Assembly: GCF_030272615.1 (NCBI RefSeq)
Contig: NC_081405.1
Span: forward strand, 472,678,008 to 472,740,007
DNA length: 62,000 nucleotides
DNA from: Cryptomeria japonica
Taxonomy: Eukaryota; Streptophyta; Pinopsida; Cupressales; Cupressaceae
Direction: 5' to 3'
Shown: positions 22,658 to 33,698 of the stretch, piece by piece
How positions within the stretch are numbered: position 1 is the first letter of the stretch
Layout of the letters: the number at the start of each line of letters is the position of its first letter
The notes under the pieces: model-generated
Databases searched by the model: none
What the model saw: only the letters and a program-made list of their open reading frames with translations
Told to the model about the DNA's origin: nothing
Position numbers and translations under genes: made by a program

Positions 22658-24010
22658 CTAATTTGAAATAGGTGCACCTAACTCGGTAGGTAAGGTGCTT
22701 TCTTCATCAGACATAATTTCTTTCTTTTTCCAAATCACCTTGAATTTTTCTTTCATCTCTTCAATGTCTCTTCTCGGTTGATCTCTGCAATCTCCAGCTA
22801 AATGTCCAGCTTTGTGACAATGAAAACATGCCATACCGAGATTTCTCCATGATCTCTGGGTGTTCATTCCAAACCTTATAAAATAGTTGGCACTTATATG
22901 TCCATATCTTCCACAACATTCGCACCATATCCTTGTATTGTAATCCCATGGTACTACTGCATATTGTTGGTAAGGATCTGCGTGAGTTTGGTAACCTTCA
23001 GTGTTTGCTTGGTGTGGATACTTCATGTAGTTCTTTTGCTTAAACCAACACTTCTCAGTACTATGTCCATATCTATTGCAGTTTTTACAAAACCCTTTGA
23101 ATTTTGCCTTCTGATAGTTGTTAACAGACTTTGTCCTACATTGATTAGGTTTGTGACCATATTTATTGCAATTATAACAATATCCATTGGACTTAGAGAT
23201 ATTCATTTTCTTACCTTTTCTGATCTGGGCATATGTTGGCAGTATGACCTTGATTTCCACAATAGTAGCAAATAGGCTTCTTCCTTTTGATGTTATTCCT
23301 TTTTCCAGCTTGTTTTGATGATTCTCCTCTCTCGGTAGTATGAATTCTTTTCTCGGTTGATTCTTTTCCTTTGTAACCGAGTCCTCCATCTTTGTAGAGT
23401 CTTCTTGTATTCAATTGCTCATCCAATATCTTTGATGCTTCATAACTTTTCTCGAATGATTCTTTGGATTTATTTTCTATTTCAAGTTCACCAATCAACC
23501 TTGATACTTAAGTTTCAATGATTGATTTTCATCATTCTTTAGAATTGCTTCATGATGTGCATAACCTAGTTGATCTATCATATTTTGTTGAATACCAGTT
23601 AACCTTATGATTTCATCATCCTTATCAAATACTAGAGCTTCAAGTTGTTGTTTCTCTCTTTGTAGATCTCTTGCTTTATCCTCAGCTATCCTTAATGCAT
23701 CTAGATTTTCAGTCATTTGCGTACTAAAATGTTCATGTTCTCTTTTCATTGCTTTTAGTTGATCAGCCAATGCTTTGTTCTTTTCTTTCAACATTCCAAT
23801 CATTTCTTCAGTCTCTTCAGATATACTATTCTCAGATGATGTCTCGATTTGTTCCACTAGCTCTTAAGAACCCTGCAAGTCATCAGATAATCTTCTCCTT
23901 ACTTTCAGAGATTTTTGCATTTGCCTCTGCATGTCTGCAATCACTTGATTTGCATTATCCATCTCTTCTTGAAAATGTACAATCCTCCGAGATTGTTTGT
24001 AGCCTTCCAT
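22658..24010 (-). pseudogene. RT-17 ORF1: coiled-coil protein with five CCHC zinc knuckles
   Basis: ATG at 24010 (MEGYKQSRRIVHFQEEMDN) lies just inside the primer site. A Glu/Lys/Gln-rich coiled coil covers about 24000-23520 with one stop. Then come CYYCGNQGHTANIC, CYNCNKYGHKPNQC, CKNCNRYGHSTEKC, CECCGRYGHISANY and CFHCHKAGHLAGDC (about 23275-22820). The fourth has its last Cys replaced by Tyr. CCHC knuckles bind RNA in retrotransposon Gag, so this is the likely nucleocapsid-like protein. A copia-type capsid domain is not recognisable before the knuckles, and five knuckles is unusual. Two frame changes (near 23500 and 23210) break the reading. Confidence 0.75.
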
Positions 24011-24058
24011 TGCTAAAATCTTTCTCTTTAGGTAGTTAAACCCTTTTCCAACATTGTA

Positions 24059-24070
24059 GCTCTGATACCA
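24059..24070 (-). other. primer-binding site of RT-17 (initiator Met tRNA)
   Basis: The minus strand reads TGGTATCAGAGC two bases inside the 5' LTR, the standard plant copia primer site complementary to initiator methionine tRNA. Confidence 0.9.
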
Positions 24071-24072
24071 AT

Positions 24073-25256
24073 TTTTAGGCCCAATATAGAAAGCTAATGT
24101 ACTAAGAGGGGAGGGGTGAATCAGTACTCCAAAACTTTTCTCTGATAATAACCTTACTGTTATGCATAAATAGAATAGTGTAGTAACATAAAATAAAACT
24201 AAAATCAACATATAACAATCATACATGATTCACTCCATAACACATATATTTTGGTCACACAGAAACTCTTGGTTAGAGAGAAAAACTGTGGTGGGGATGG
24301 CACCCACAACTTCACTACTGCAATAATAAAGAATGCTTGGTTAGAGCTACATTTAGCTATTTCTGATAGCTTACCCTATTAGGAGTATCAAGATCAGTTA
24401 GATCTACCTTACTAAAGGATTTTTACAACACTATATAAGTGTAGCACCTGGTTAAAGGATTTACAATTTATAGACTTGGTTAGAGTCTTTTACCCTATTA
24501 AAGGTTTCTCTTACAACTTCAAAATATTACAATAAAATCATTACAAATATCTGCAACTTTACATCTGAAATGCTAAAGCAGATTCTATGTGCTCTGAATA
24601 AGAATACCTAGCTTGTAGCATACCTTGGTAACCCATAATGAAACTCGGTAAACCCTTCTGTTTACTCTGTTCATCGACTGTTCACTGATAACCTTCTCAG
24701 TGACCTCTCTGTGTCTCTATAACAATCTTCCTTCATGCATACACACACACTTGTTTCTCTTGTTGCATATCTTATGTCTAACCCTAGAATCATGCTATAT
24801 AAATAGATCTCTTACAGTGGTGATCTGATTCATTGCTTCAATCTTACAAAAAGATTCTTTGAATGAATAACTAAACAAAATATCTCATTGGTTAGATTGA
24901 CCTTGTAATCATACACAATCTCCTAATGCAATTTCCAATGCAAAAACGGTTAGATGTGCCTCGATCTTGTAACACATTTTCATGTGCATGTCCAGGTTCA
25001 ATGTATCTGGTAAAACGTTTCACTCAGTGAATATCAACTTGGTGAGTTAACTTTACTACTTGGTAGCCATGAAACTTTACTCGGTAAACAGCTTGATGAA
25101 TACTGTGTTCTGTGACTACTTTTTTCTGTAACCGACTTGACTATTCATACCGACTTCTCTTTGTGTACCGACTGCATGATTTGGTAATACTAACCGACTA
25201 GAATATATAGTATGAATTTGGATATGAAACTAATGGCAATTTGATAAGTAGTAACA
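24073..25256 (-). repeat. 5' LTR of RT-17
   Basis: 1184 bp and closely matching the 3' LTR. The inner terminus reads TTTTAGG where the other copy has TGTTAGG. Confidence 0.9.
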
Positions 25257-26587
25257 TCATCGATGTTGTAGTTGTAGTAACTACAGGAGGAGTGTGGAAT
25301 ACCGCTGCTACAACCTGAAATGCATATTATTTATCTCAATTTAAATCGATGTATAATGAAAATTCATTTATGTAATTACAAATTTAAAGTCATTGATAAA
25401 TAAAATGCTATGAATTAAAATCAACACACATGTGTCTGTGGCTGATGGGCAAACACGATGTCCATCAACGCCTCTGTCAACGCCAAATCCTTAGCCATGC
25501 AGGCCTAACATCTACTCCTGTAAATCATGCATAAATGAGATGTGGATCGATCTACAACGGCCTCGTCATCTGTCCCTAAGCATATCCCTGAGAAACTAAC
25601 ATACAGATGCTGAATGGGATTTTTGTCACCATCTGGAGCAACTAATGGTTCATCATCCAGTACAAGAGGGTGTGCTAACGATGTCCCATGCTGGATAGTG
25701 GCACCAGTCAATGTTGTGGCTTCCTGAAGAGTCTGTAGCTCCATCAACTCTTTCATCTCTACTGGGACAGCCTGATGCACCTTGGGTTGGGTGCTAGGGG
25801 GCGATGACTCTCCGGAGCTACTTGCCTATGGGCTCCAGGTCTATCTTGGGTAGAGCCATCACCTCTACCATGGAACTCTCTCATGTCAAAATAGTTTGGC
25901 CGCACATTGAGGACAAAGTTAGAGTATACTTTTTTCAAAAAATACAATGGCACCTCATAATTATTACAAGGTGGATCATCAAAGACCATCCACCACCTCT
26001 ACCAAAAAAGATTATTCATCTGCACATTGGTACACCAATGTATGGGAAACCTCTTTACATTAAGAGGTAATGACTCACTAGTTTTAGGATCAACAAAAAG
26101 GGCACATATTTGTTGTTTACTAATTTTTTTTTTTTTCACTCCCTCGTATGATAACCCATCAACATAGTATTGATGACACCTATCCCTAAAGTTTACCCAT
26201 TTTGTAATTTGTGTGGAAATAGTTGTGGCACCACTAGCTAATGTTTCTAGGCTAGTGGCGAGGGATTTATGATGCTCAAGCTCAGATGTTTTCCATTTAT
26301 TAATTAGTCTATTTATTTTAGACATGTTTTTCCCTAATTGATTAATCAATTTCTCCTGTGTTTTAGGTGTACGGTCAAAAGGAGGAACTGGAGGTGTATC
26401 TTGTGGGTTTTCTTTAGGGTTTTCAAGAGGTGCATTTTGTTGATCTTGTTGTGGATTATTAGAATCTCATTTTTGAAACAATAGTAAAAAACCTAATCAA
26501 AATAAATTAAATTAAATTCAAAATGTAAAACAAATTGAATAAATGGGAAAGAAAGACAAAAATTAAGAAAAACTAACCTTGATCCAT

Positions 26588-26750
26588 AGCGTCTGTAGGA
26601 GAAATGAAGCATCTCGTTCACGGTTTCATGGAGGAAATGGAGGAAAAAACATCATGGTCAAGGGAAAATAAGACCCGTTTTTTAAAAAAACACTTTTTTT
26701 GACAGGTACTATGTACACAATTCTTTAGGGCTTATGAGCGCACACGCACT
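26588..26750 (-). promoter_or_regulatory. probable promoter region of the TIR-A second gene
   Basis: This stretch lies between the first-exon ATG (26587) and the 29-bp repeats. No clear TATA box is visible; the call rests on position only. Confidence 0.3.
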
Positions 26751-26866
26751 CACTTTCCTAAAAGAAGCGCGTACGTGCTCATTTTCCTAAAAGAAGCACG
26801 TACGTGTTCACTTTCCTAAAAGAAGCGCATAAGCGATCACTTTCCTAAAGACATCACGTACGTGCT
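26751..26866. repeat. four 29-bp subterminal repeats at the right end of TIR-A
   Basis: Units at 26751-26779, 26780-26808, 26809-26837 and 26838-26866 each start CACTTTCCTAAA and end with a GTACGTG-type core. GCGCGTACGTGC and GCACGTACGTG are near-perfect palindromes. Diverged cores continue to about 26940 (GCGCGTAGGGGG, CACGTATGCGC). They lie between the right inverted repeat and the start of the second gene, where binding sites for a transposition protein would be expected. Confidence 0.8.
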
Positions 26867-26968
26867 ATCTTTTTTAGGCTCGAGAACAATGGACTTAAGC
26901 GCGTAGGGGGTGATTTCAAATTTTAGAACCACGTATGCGCTGCTTGTTTTTTCATGTTTTTTTGGGTG

Positions 26969-27006
26969 GTGTCCACTTTTATGACCACCATCTTTGTGCA
27001 CATACC
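26969..27006 (-). repeat. right terminal inverted repeat of TIR-A
   Basis: Reverse complement starts GGTATGTGCACAAAGATGG and later matches GTGGACAC of the left end. CAAAGG (27007-27012) follows as the target duplication. Confidence 0.8.
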
Positions 27007-27012
27007 CAAAGG

Positions 27013-29776
27013 CACACCTATTTGAGAACCTTCCCACCATATACTTATATCATACCATCCAAAATACCTTCATATGATTCCTATCCATCCATAAATTCCA
27101 TTCATTCTGGAAGCAATTTTCATGCTGACTATAAAATCCACAAGTCCAACAATCCACATGCATTTAAGGATCAACATGTCTCATCTAATCGACATGTAAA
27201 AACAAGGAAAAATATGATCCAAAGAGAAAAAGAAGTATTTAAAAGGCAACAAAGGCCCATTGAGAAAAAGAAAGGAAAGTAAAAAGCCATATGGGTTCCT
27301 AAGTCACTTGTACAAACAATTTGTTCCAAGGAACCACAAAACAAAGAAAAGTTAAAAACCATATGAATTCGCAAGCAACTCCTTGGAGCACATAATCCTA
27401 AAGAAAAATCAAAGTTGGCATGCAAAATTCCTATCTATCTTTCTAAATTTCTTCAACCTTTTCAAATCCATATTTCCCCCTCTATCCAAATCTCAAAATC
27501 CAAAATGTACTTTTCCTCCATTGCTCCACCACCACTCAAGGTGTGTGCCAATTTTGATCTTGCCAAAATTTTCTTCCACTTATGCACAAGTCTTCTAGCA
27601 CCCAATGCATTATCCAATGTCTCTTTTCCACCCTTCCATCCCTCTTATCCATTCATTGCATAAATCCCTATCCCATTTCATCCAATCATCCATTTCATTA
27701 TCCTATCAATGTCTTTGAGCAAACCTTCATAGCCATAATCTATTGCAACACATATTTCAAGGGTACCATCCAAATAACCAAACGCTTGAGTCCTTCCTCT
27801 ATGTCCCATCATGCATCCATTGTCTTCCAAAAAAGTACAATATTTTTTTTTTTAAATGATCTTGAAAAAATTACAAAATTTTTTTGAAAAGGATCCTAAA
27901 AACAAATAGTAAAAAAAAATGATTCATCCACTGGTGAAAAATTGGCAAGTAGGTACCTTGGGCAAGTACCATTATGAAAAGATGGCAAACAAGCATCATG
28001 TTTAGTTCTTCATCTTCTTGCATTACATACTTGGGGGTAGGTTCCACTCATTTTATCCTAGCACATACTATCCATCACATCCTTCATTATCCTTCATCCT
28101 TCATGTCCATCATCCTTATCTGCATCCATATTCCCTTTGCCATCTTTGATCTTGACAAGGCTAAGGATCTTCATAAGCATCACATGTCCTATTTGCTTCA
28201 CTTTGTCTACATGCCTTTTGTCCATATTGGTTCCCTTATCACATCCTCATCCTATTCATGTCCCTTATCTATTTTTTATCTTGCTTATCATATCCATGGC
28301 CTATTATTATCCCCCTAATACACCCTTGATCTTGATATAGAATAAGCATGTAAAATGCAAACAAAACACCATGTTTTCAAAAACCTCTTGACATGTCCCT
28401 TCGTATGGACCACGTGACATTTAGTGCACCATGCTATCAGCTTATCTTGTCATGTCCAATCCCCTATCTTGGACAAAAGCATGTTATCCCATTGTTGGAT
28501 AGTCCTTGGAAACCAACTCATTTTTGAATCCATAATACACTTCCCTTATCTTCCCTCTATCCATTACAATTTTGTCCATCCATTCATCCATCCATAATGT
28601 CCCTGCCTTGCTAGACACTACGGGGGCAAATTTCTGAACGTGATCAATCAATGGAGTTCTTCTCACTACAAAATATAGAAGGATGTAACAAATACATTGC
28701 ATAATGTCTTGAAAAACAAATTCAAAAACATTCGAAAAATGATCCTAAAGAAATCTCCAAAAACATTGAATAACCACAAAAACCCTAAAATTTTCAAAAC
28801 AATCAAAATCCCAAATATAATCATCATTTTTCATCTCATCAATTAACTTTTCCTATGCAAAAAATAAACATTTGAGCAAACACATACATAAAACCCATTA
28901 AATACTGCACTTATCAAATCATGCATCAACAGACAACCTATCAATCAAATAAACAATCAAACATATCAACTTTTTGTATCAATCAACCTATCAACTAGCT
29001 CTATTTGAATATCATCTATCTTAAACAGGGTGTAGTATACTCAAAACCAGACAATGCCCATCTTAAACAGGGTACTTCATTCCTGAAAGTAGACATCATG
29101 ATCGTTTTATTAGACAAACTATCAACTTTGACAACAAGATCCGAAATGGTTATTGACTCGCTTGGTTTAGTGAGTCTCATCTTTCATTGTTTTATCTTTG
29201 ATCGTGTTCCTATGATACATGAGGATATCCATAAGTGATTATAGTGGATGAGATGGTTCATGATCATTTTTTTTTGTGGGATGTTTTCATGACATTCAAA
29301 GGCAGGTATGTTTAGGGTGTCTGTGTTGGTACATTCACTGTGTGACTATCACATATACCTCGACCCTTGACATACACGCCCAACATTCCAGGACAACATG
29401 GAAACATTCCTTGTCTATTTTATGTCATTTTTTCCACAAAGCGATCACATTGTTGCTTTAACCTCATATGTCACGACATGATGTATCCACTTGCCATATC
29501 AAATAAAGCTCTCTAAAAGTAAGGTGTACTTATGAAAGAAAGGTTTCATCATTACTAATTGTTCCTTGTCTAATATTTTTTCTTCTTACTAGCCATTTTG
29601 TTCTCTTTCATCATATTTCCTCTTTCATTTAACATTCTTCTCTTCTTTTTAGAGATCATTCATTTCTTTCATACACAAACAATCTCTCGAGGGGGCATCT
29701 TACCATCTCTCGACCTGCAAGGGCATAATTTTTTTTAAAATTTTCTTTCAAACAATGCTCTAAATTGCATTGTCTC
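27013..29776. other. right interior of Outer-RT, no gene recognised
   Basis: The sequence continues Outer-RT across the TIR-A insertion. It is CCATCC- and CTTATC-rich with many short frames but no reverse transcriptase, RNase H or integrase motif. CATCTTAAACAGGGT appears twice (about 29018 and 29059). It is probably decayed or non-coding filler of a non-autonomous element. Confidence 0.5.
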
Positions 29777-29790
29777 AAAGAGGGAAAAAA
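29777..29790 (+). other. polypurine tract of Outer-RT
   Basis: AAAGAGGGAAAAAA directly precedes the right LTR start TGTAGACAC, as expected for the plus-strand primer. Confidence 0.75.
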
Positions 29791-31311
29791 TGTAGACACT
29801 AAATATTGGTAGTCACTTGTGTTCATTTTTAACCTAATCGTGCGTATAATCTTTATTATTCTCACAATCTTGTCTCGCTTCACCTTTCTCATTTTCTGTC
29901 TAGATCGTTCCATTTTGTTCCAATTTTTGAGTCTATCATTTAATTTCATCCTCAAATTCATCCCCTTGGCATCAATTTTTTCCCTTCTCAGTTCGGTAAT
30001 GTAAATTTTGTCCTGAACCCTACCCTGATTAGGGTATTTTGCTTCCTTTTTTGGTCTTGCAACTTCCCGCTTTCCTTTTTATGTCTCATTGGATTCAATT
30101 TTTCCCTATTCCTATTTTATGGTTTCATTTTGACCTCTTACCCTGCCCCATGATATCACATTTGTCCCTTTTCAGTTCATTGACTCGCTTTGACCCAATT
30201 TACTTGCTTATACATGGTTTGACCTAATTTTCCCATTTTTTGTCTGAACCTTCCCCATTATTTCCAATTTCACCCCATATTGACCAAAATTGACTTAATT
30301 TGACCTAATTAAGGTCTCTGTATGTCAAATTGACTATTTTTCTTTCTTAGGTTTAATTAATTAAGCCCTTCTTTGCTAATTATTCTCCCCAATCTTTTAA
30401 TATTTCATCATTTAACCATCTCCTTTCAATATTATTTAATTAATTTTAATTTTCACACTTTAATTAAATGATTTTAATTATTTAATTAAATGTTCAATTT
30501 ATATCTCCCATAATTGAATAATCTATTTAGATTATTTAATTAGCTAATTTGTGTCATAATTGAATAAATATCTTTATTTATTTAGTTATTTATCCTAATT
30601 ATCCTCCTAATTTTTGAAAATGGCAACATTATCTTAGATATTTTATGATATTTTCCCTAATATCCTCTTTGATTTTTGAAAATCCAACTTTTTAGGAAAT
30701 ATTTCATTAATCTTAATTTAAAATTCAAAAATGAGGTATGCATCCTTGAAAAATCTGCTTTTTACTTTTTCTTCGCTTTTTCCTCATCTCTTTCATCTTC
30801 CTTGAATGACAACTCTGTCATGTGCTCAATTAGGTTCATCCATCAGATCAAAAATATTTTTGATCTTGTTTGTTCGTCGAGTCTCCGATTTTTTATCATT
30901 CTGTCAAATTGTCTAGCAATCAACCAACCCTTAGTATTGCCATTTTTTTTTTTAATTAACAATCTAACTTTCGAGCATCTTAGTCTTCTAGCAATTAGCA
31001 TCATCAGTTTGTCGAAATCTGTTCAACCTTAGAATTACACTTTCAAGTTATCCTTACTATCACCCTTGCTTTCATTCATACTTGCACCTGCACAATGAGA
31101 GTGAGATCAAATTAGAGGAGAAAGAAAGGACAATGGATCCACATTAAAGGAATGGTGATATCTGCATTTAATCTTCATGTTTAATTTCAATCTCTCTATT
31201 GGTAGGATTAGTATATATAAGCATAGTTTTTTCAGAAGTCTACGATTTGCTTTAGATTATGATTTGGTTTGATTTCTCTAATCTAGCCTCTAAATAATTT
31301 CCCGATCTACA
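29791..31311 (+). repeat. Outer-RT right LTR
   Basis: 1521 bp, with inverted ends TGTAG and CTACA. From 30233 on it aligns with 1-1136. Short frames within are not coding. Confidence 0.8.
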
Positions 31312-31605
31312 ATATCAAATATCTAATATTAATGGATATCTTATACTGGCAGATATTTCGTTACTAACCCATTTTTTTTTTTCCAATAAAAGTGGATTAT
31401 TCCACTAAACTTTTTTATTAATATTTTTTATTTTTTTACACAGGATTCAAAGAGAATACCAGAGGAAAGAACCCTTGGAAGAAAACCTCCGGTCACAACC
31501 CATTTTTATTAGCTTGTAAGTTTATTTATTATAACAAAATTTGTTATTTAAACTATATATTTTGATAACCAATTTCTTAGTCTATAATGTATAATATATT
31601 ATAAG
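31312..31605. other. flank between Outer-RT and Copia-0
   Basis: AT-rich with T runs. Nothing recognisable. It is the sequence next to the Outer-RT insertion point and may belong to Copia-0 or to something older. Confidence 0.4.
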
Positions 31606-32172
31606 TGCAAATGTGAAGGTGGATGAGAACCATGGGAAGAAGATCAAAGGATATGGTTATGATGATGGACAAAATATTGTTTTAGCCCCTATTCAGCCTA
31701 AATATCCTAAGCAAAATGATTTGGCAGAGACATTTAATCCAGATGTTGCTGCTACTGGTGAAGGAGTGCAGGAACCTGAGAATCAAAACAATCAAAAGAC
31801 TTCGAGGTATGTAAGATTGAATCATTCTAAAAACTAGATTATTGGTGTTAAGAATAAAGGTTTAATGACTAGAAGAAGGTTAGCTATTGAAGAAGTATGC
31901 TTGATTTCTAAAGTTGAATCTAAAGATGTTGCTGAAGCCTGTAAAGATGAAAATTGGATGAGAGCTATGGAAGAAGAACTAGATCAAATGGAAAATAATA
32001 ATACATGGGAACTTGTGCCTAGACCTAAGGATAAAAATGTTATTGGTACTAAATGGGTATTCAGGAACAAATTGAATGAAGTCCGTGAAGTTGTCAGAAA
32101 TAAAGCTAGACTAGTTTGCAAAGGATACTCATAGCAAGAAGGAATTGATTATGAGGAGACTTTTTCTCTAGT
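31606..32172 (+). pseudogene. Copia-0 pol fragment: end of integrase region and start of RT
   Basis: The translation begins NVKVDENHGKK, the usual end of a copia integrase region, then [31 protein letters not shown] and [13 protein letters not shown], the copia RT entry. It reaches EGIDYEETFS and stops at the Copia-1 LTR. Two in-frame stops are present. The continuation is at 43899, so this fragment and 43899-44656 are one element split by Copia-1. Its own LTRs, gag and protease are missing. Confidence 0.85.
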
Positions 32173-33628
32173 TGTTGGCATTTGCATGAAGGTTGTATTA
32201 ATTATATGTTATGTTGTCATTGATGTCAATCAACCGGTTATTATGATGTTATGTTATAATGTTGTAATGATGTTTTTAATGTTGTCTTGAACCGGTAGGA
32301 AGAGCTAGAAGGAAGAGCTAACAAAGGGTAATGCAACCGGTAGGAGAGTTTGTATTGGAAACCGATAAAGGGAGAGTTAAACCGGTAACCCTACCTATAG
32401 AAGAAGTCCAAACCCTAACTAATGAAGTTGAAGCAGATTATGATTAAATGGTGATCAGAAAAGATTATGACACTTATGCATGTTGAATGAGGAATGTTTT
32501 AAATGATTCAAGGCACGTAGAGATGACTGTTTTTTCTTGGGAATGAGAAATTTTATTGCATGTAATGCAAACTGTGTGATGAGTTACAGAGTTTGATGAA
32601 GCGGTGATCAAGGAGTGGTCAAGGATATCTTGAATGATGTGCATTGATTTCTATGTTATTTACTATGTAATCCAACGGTCATAATTGAACCAATTTGTTT
32701 GTAATCTCTATGAGATGTTTAGGTTTGTGATGTGTTACCAACCTGTTGATTTGTTTATAAGGTCGATGAGTTGTTTTGTTTGAGTGTTGGAAAAATTGTA
32801 GCTGAGAGTGAGAGAGTGGTTGCCGAACCTAATAATGTATTTGGAGTATGTGTAATGGTAGATAGGAGCATGAAAAGGATCTGAACAAGCAAGTGTAGTA
32901 CTATTCAAACAGATCAACAAACCCCTGTTGTTATCTAACAATTAACACAATTAAATCCCCTAATCGGGTAAGCTCTAACAAGCTTAATTATTCAAATCCT
33001 CTAAATAGGTGATCCATTAGCTTGGATTCTAAATCCTCTACTGAGGTTACTCCTAACAGGGTATTATTTTAATAGGGCATTATAGTCAATCCCTTAACCG
33101 GGTGGTCCCTAACATGATCTGTTCTTAACAAGACTTTTTGTAAAGCTTTAACAGGCTAGGCTCCTAACAGGGTGAACTTTATAAGAGTTCAGAATACTTG
33201 TGGGTATTCATCCCCATCGTGGTTTTTCCCATTTGGGTTTCCACATCAAAAATATTGTTTCAAGTGGTGAATTCTTTTGTGGTTATGTTTATTGTTGAAT
33301 TTCTTAACTCCTAGATCCACTTTGATGTGTTATGATAACTGACAACAATTTGAAATATGTTCTAACTGATGTCAGTAAAGTATTTGAATGGTTAAGATAA
33401 AAGGTTTTATGAGTTTCAAGTTGTTTTACTATTAATCTGTTATAACAGTCAATTGGTTTATCTTGTGAGTATTATTGCATTTGAAGTTCAGTGTTGAAAT
33501 CCGTCAGTTTAGAGTTTGTCTTGAGAGGTTGATTTTGAGTTTGGTGAAAGTCAATAAATTTTTCTATCTATTGATTCACCCCCCTTCTTAGTAGTTGACC
33601 AGATCCTTATTCTTTCATCATACCATCA
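32173..33628 (+). repeat. 5' LTR of Copia-1
   Basis: Starts TGTTGGCATTTGC and ends CATACCATCA; 1456 bp. It aligns along its full length with 42438-43898. TGATTCACCCCCCTTCTTAG lies about 60 bp from the end. Confidence 0.92.
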
Positions 33629-33630
33629 AT

Positions 33631-33642
33631 TGGCATAAGAGC
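33631..33642 (+). other. primer-binding site of Copia-1, mutated
   Basis: TGGCATAAGAGC follows the LTR by two bases and corresponds to the standard TGGTATCAGAGC with a few changes. Confidence 0.75.
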
Positions 33643-33698
33643 AATTCAGGTCCTCTAAGGTCTAAGCCTTACAACTTGAGGTAAAGATCTTGTTGAAC

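Larger units (their letters stand above)
17239..25256 (-). mobile_element. RT-17: complete non-autonomous LTR retrotransposon
   Basis: Two direct LTR copies (17239-18400, 24073-25256) enclose a minus-strand interior with a primer site next to the right LTR and a polypurine tract next to the left one. Flanks in minus orientation are GATGA and AATGC, a 5-bp duplication with about 3 of 5 matching. It splits an exon of the TIR-A second gene. The interior encodes a coiled-coil/zinc-knuckle protein and a ~1120-codon unknown frame. No protease, integrase, reverse transcriptase or RNase H motif is seen, so it must have used enzymes from another element. Primer site and U5 motif match the copia elements in this window. 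Confidence 0.85.
14747..26587 (-). pseudogene. TIR-A second gene: spliced gene of about 12 exons
   Basis: Reconstructed from splice sites and phase. Exons (minus strand, some borders +/-1): 26587-26578 (MDQ, donor GTTAGT); 26465 to about 25552 (TAG near 25998, frameshift near 25780); 25504-25430; 25314-25257 plus 17238-17229, split by RT-17; 17122-17045; 16912-16841; about 16721-16668; about 16570-16504; 16406-16338; about 15279-15190; 15038-14925; 14809-14747 with stop. Most central and 3' exons are multiples of three and phase 0 (75, 63, 78, 72, 54, 69, 114 nt). The protein starts with a Gln/Asn/Pro-rich segment, then a longer domain with WVNFRDRCHQYYVDGL and VFDDPPCNNYEVPLYFLKK, and ends in short basic or Ser/Thr/Pro-rich exons. 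I recognise no family. Its place opposite the transposase suggests an accessory transposition protein. Confidence 0.65.
7318..27006. mobile_element. TIR-A: 19.7-kb DNA transposon with two convergent genes
   Basis: The ends are inverted repeats: GGTAAGTGCACAAAGATGG at 7318 and the reverse complement of GGTATGTGCACAAAGATGG ending at 27006, with a CAAAGG duplication outside. Inside, from the left, are subterminal repeats, AT and CT microsatellites, a plus-strand transposase (9552-12470), a ~358-bp tandem array, and a minus-strand spliced gene (26587 to 14747) whose first exon lies near the right end. Removing the solo LTR (15280-16273) and RT-17 (17239-25256) leaves about 10.7 kb. A transposase and a second protein encoded convergently is a layout known from Mutator (mudrA/mudrB), but the transposase is not MULE-like. 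The superfamily is not settled; a 4-bp duplication would allow comparison with Sola. Confidence 0.75.
1..31311 (+). mobile_element. Outer-RT: LTR retrotransposon, left end outside window
   Basis: Positions 1-1136 and 30233-31311 are a long direct repeat. The right copy extends left to a TGTAGACAC terminus at 29791, preceded by a polypurine tract, and ends in CTACA at 31311, so these are the two LTRs of one element and about 440 bp of the left LTR lie outside the window. Removing the solo LTR (4460-5597) and the 19.7-kb DNA transposon (7318-27006) leaves an element of roughly 11 kb. Inside are tandem repeats, a short gag-like remnant, a proline/serine-rich stretch and a G-patch remnant. In plant gypsy elements a G-patch lies near the protease, so a gypsy origin is likely. 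I find no reverse transcriptase or integrase motif, so it looks like a non-autonomous large retrotransposon derivative. Confidence 0.75.

Noticed and set aside
7312-27012. Treating TIR-A as a Mutator or CACTA element
   Set aside because: The ends do not start CACTA, the duplication is 6 or 4 bp and not 9 or 3, and the transposase motifs do not fit MULE or CACTA.
27935-28340. Frames with hydrophobic stretches suggesting a membrane protein
   Set aside because: The sequence is CATCC/CTTATC-rich repeat-like DNA inside Outer-RT with no conserved motif; hydrophobicity follows from base composition.
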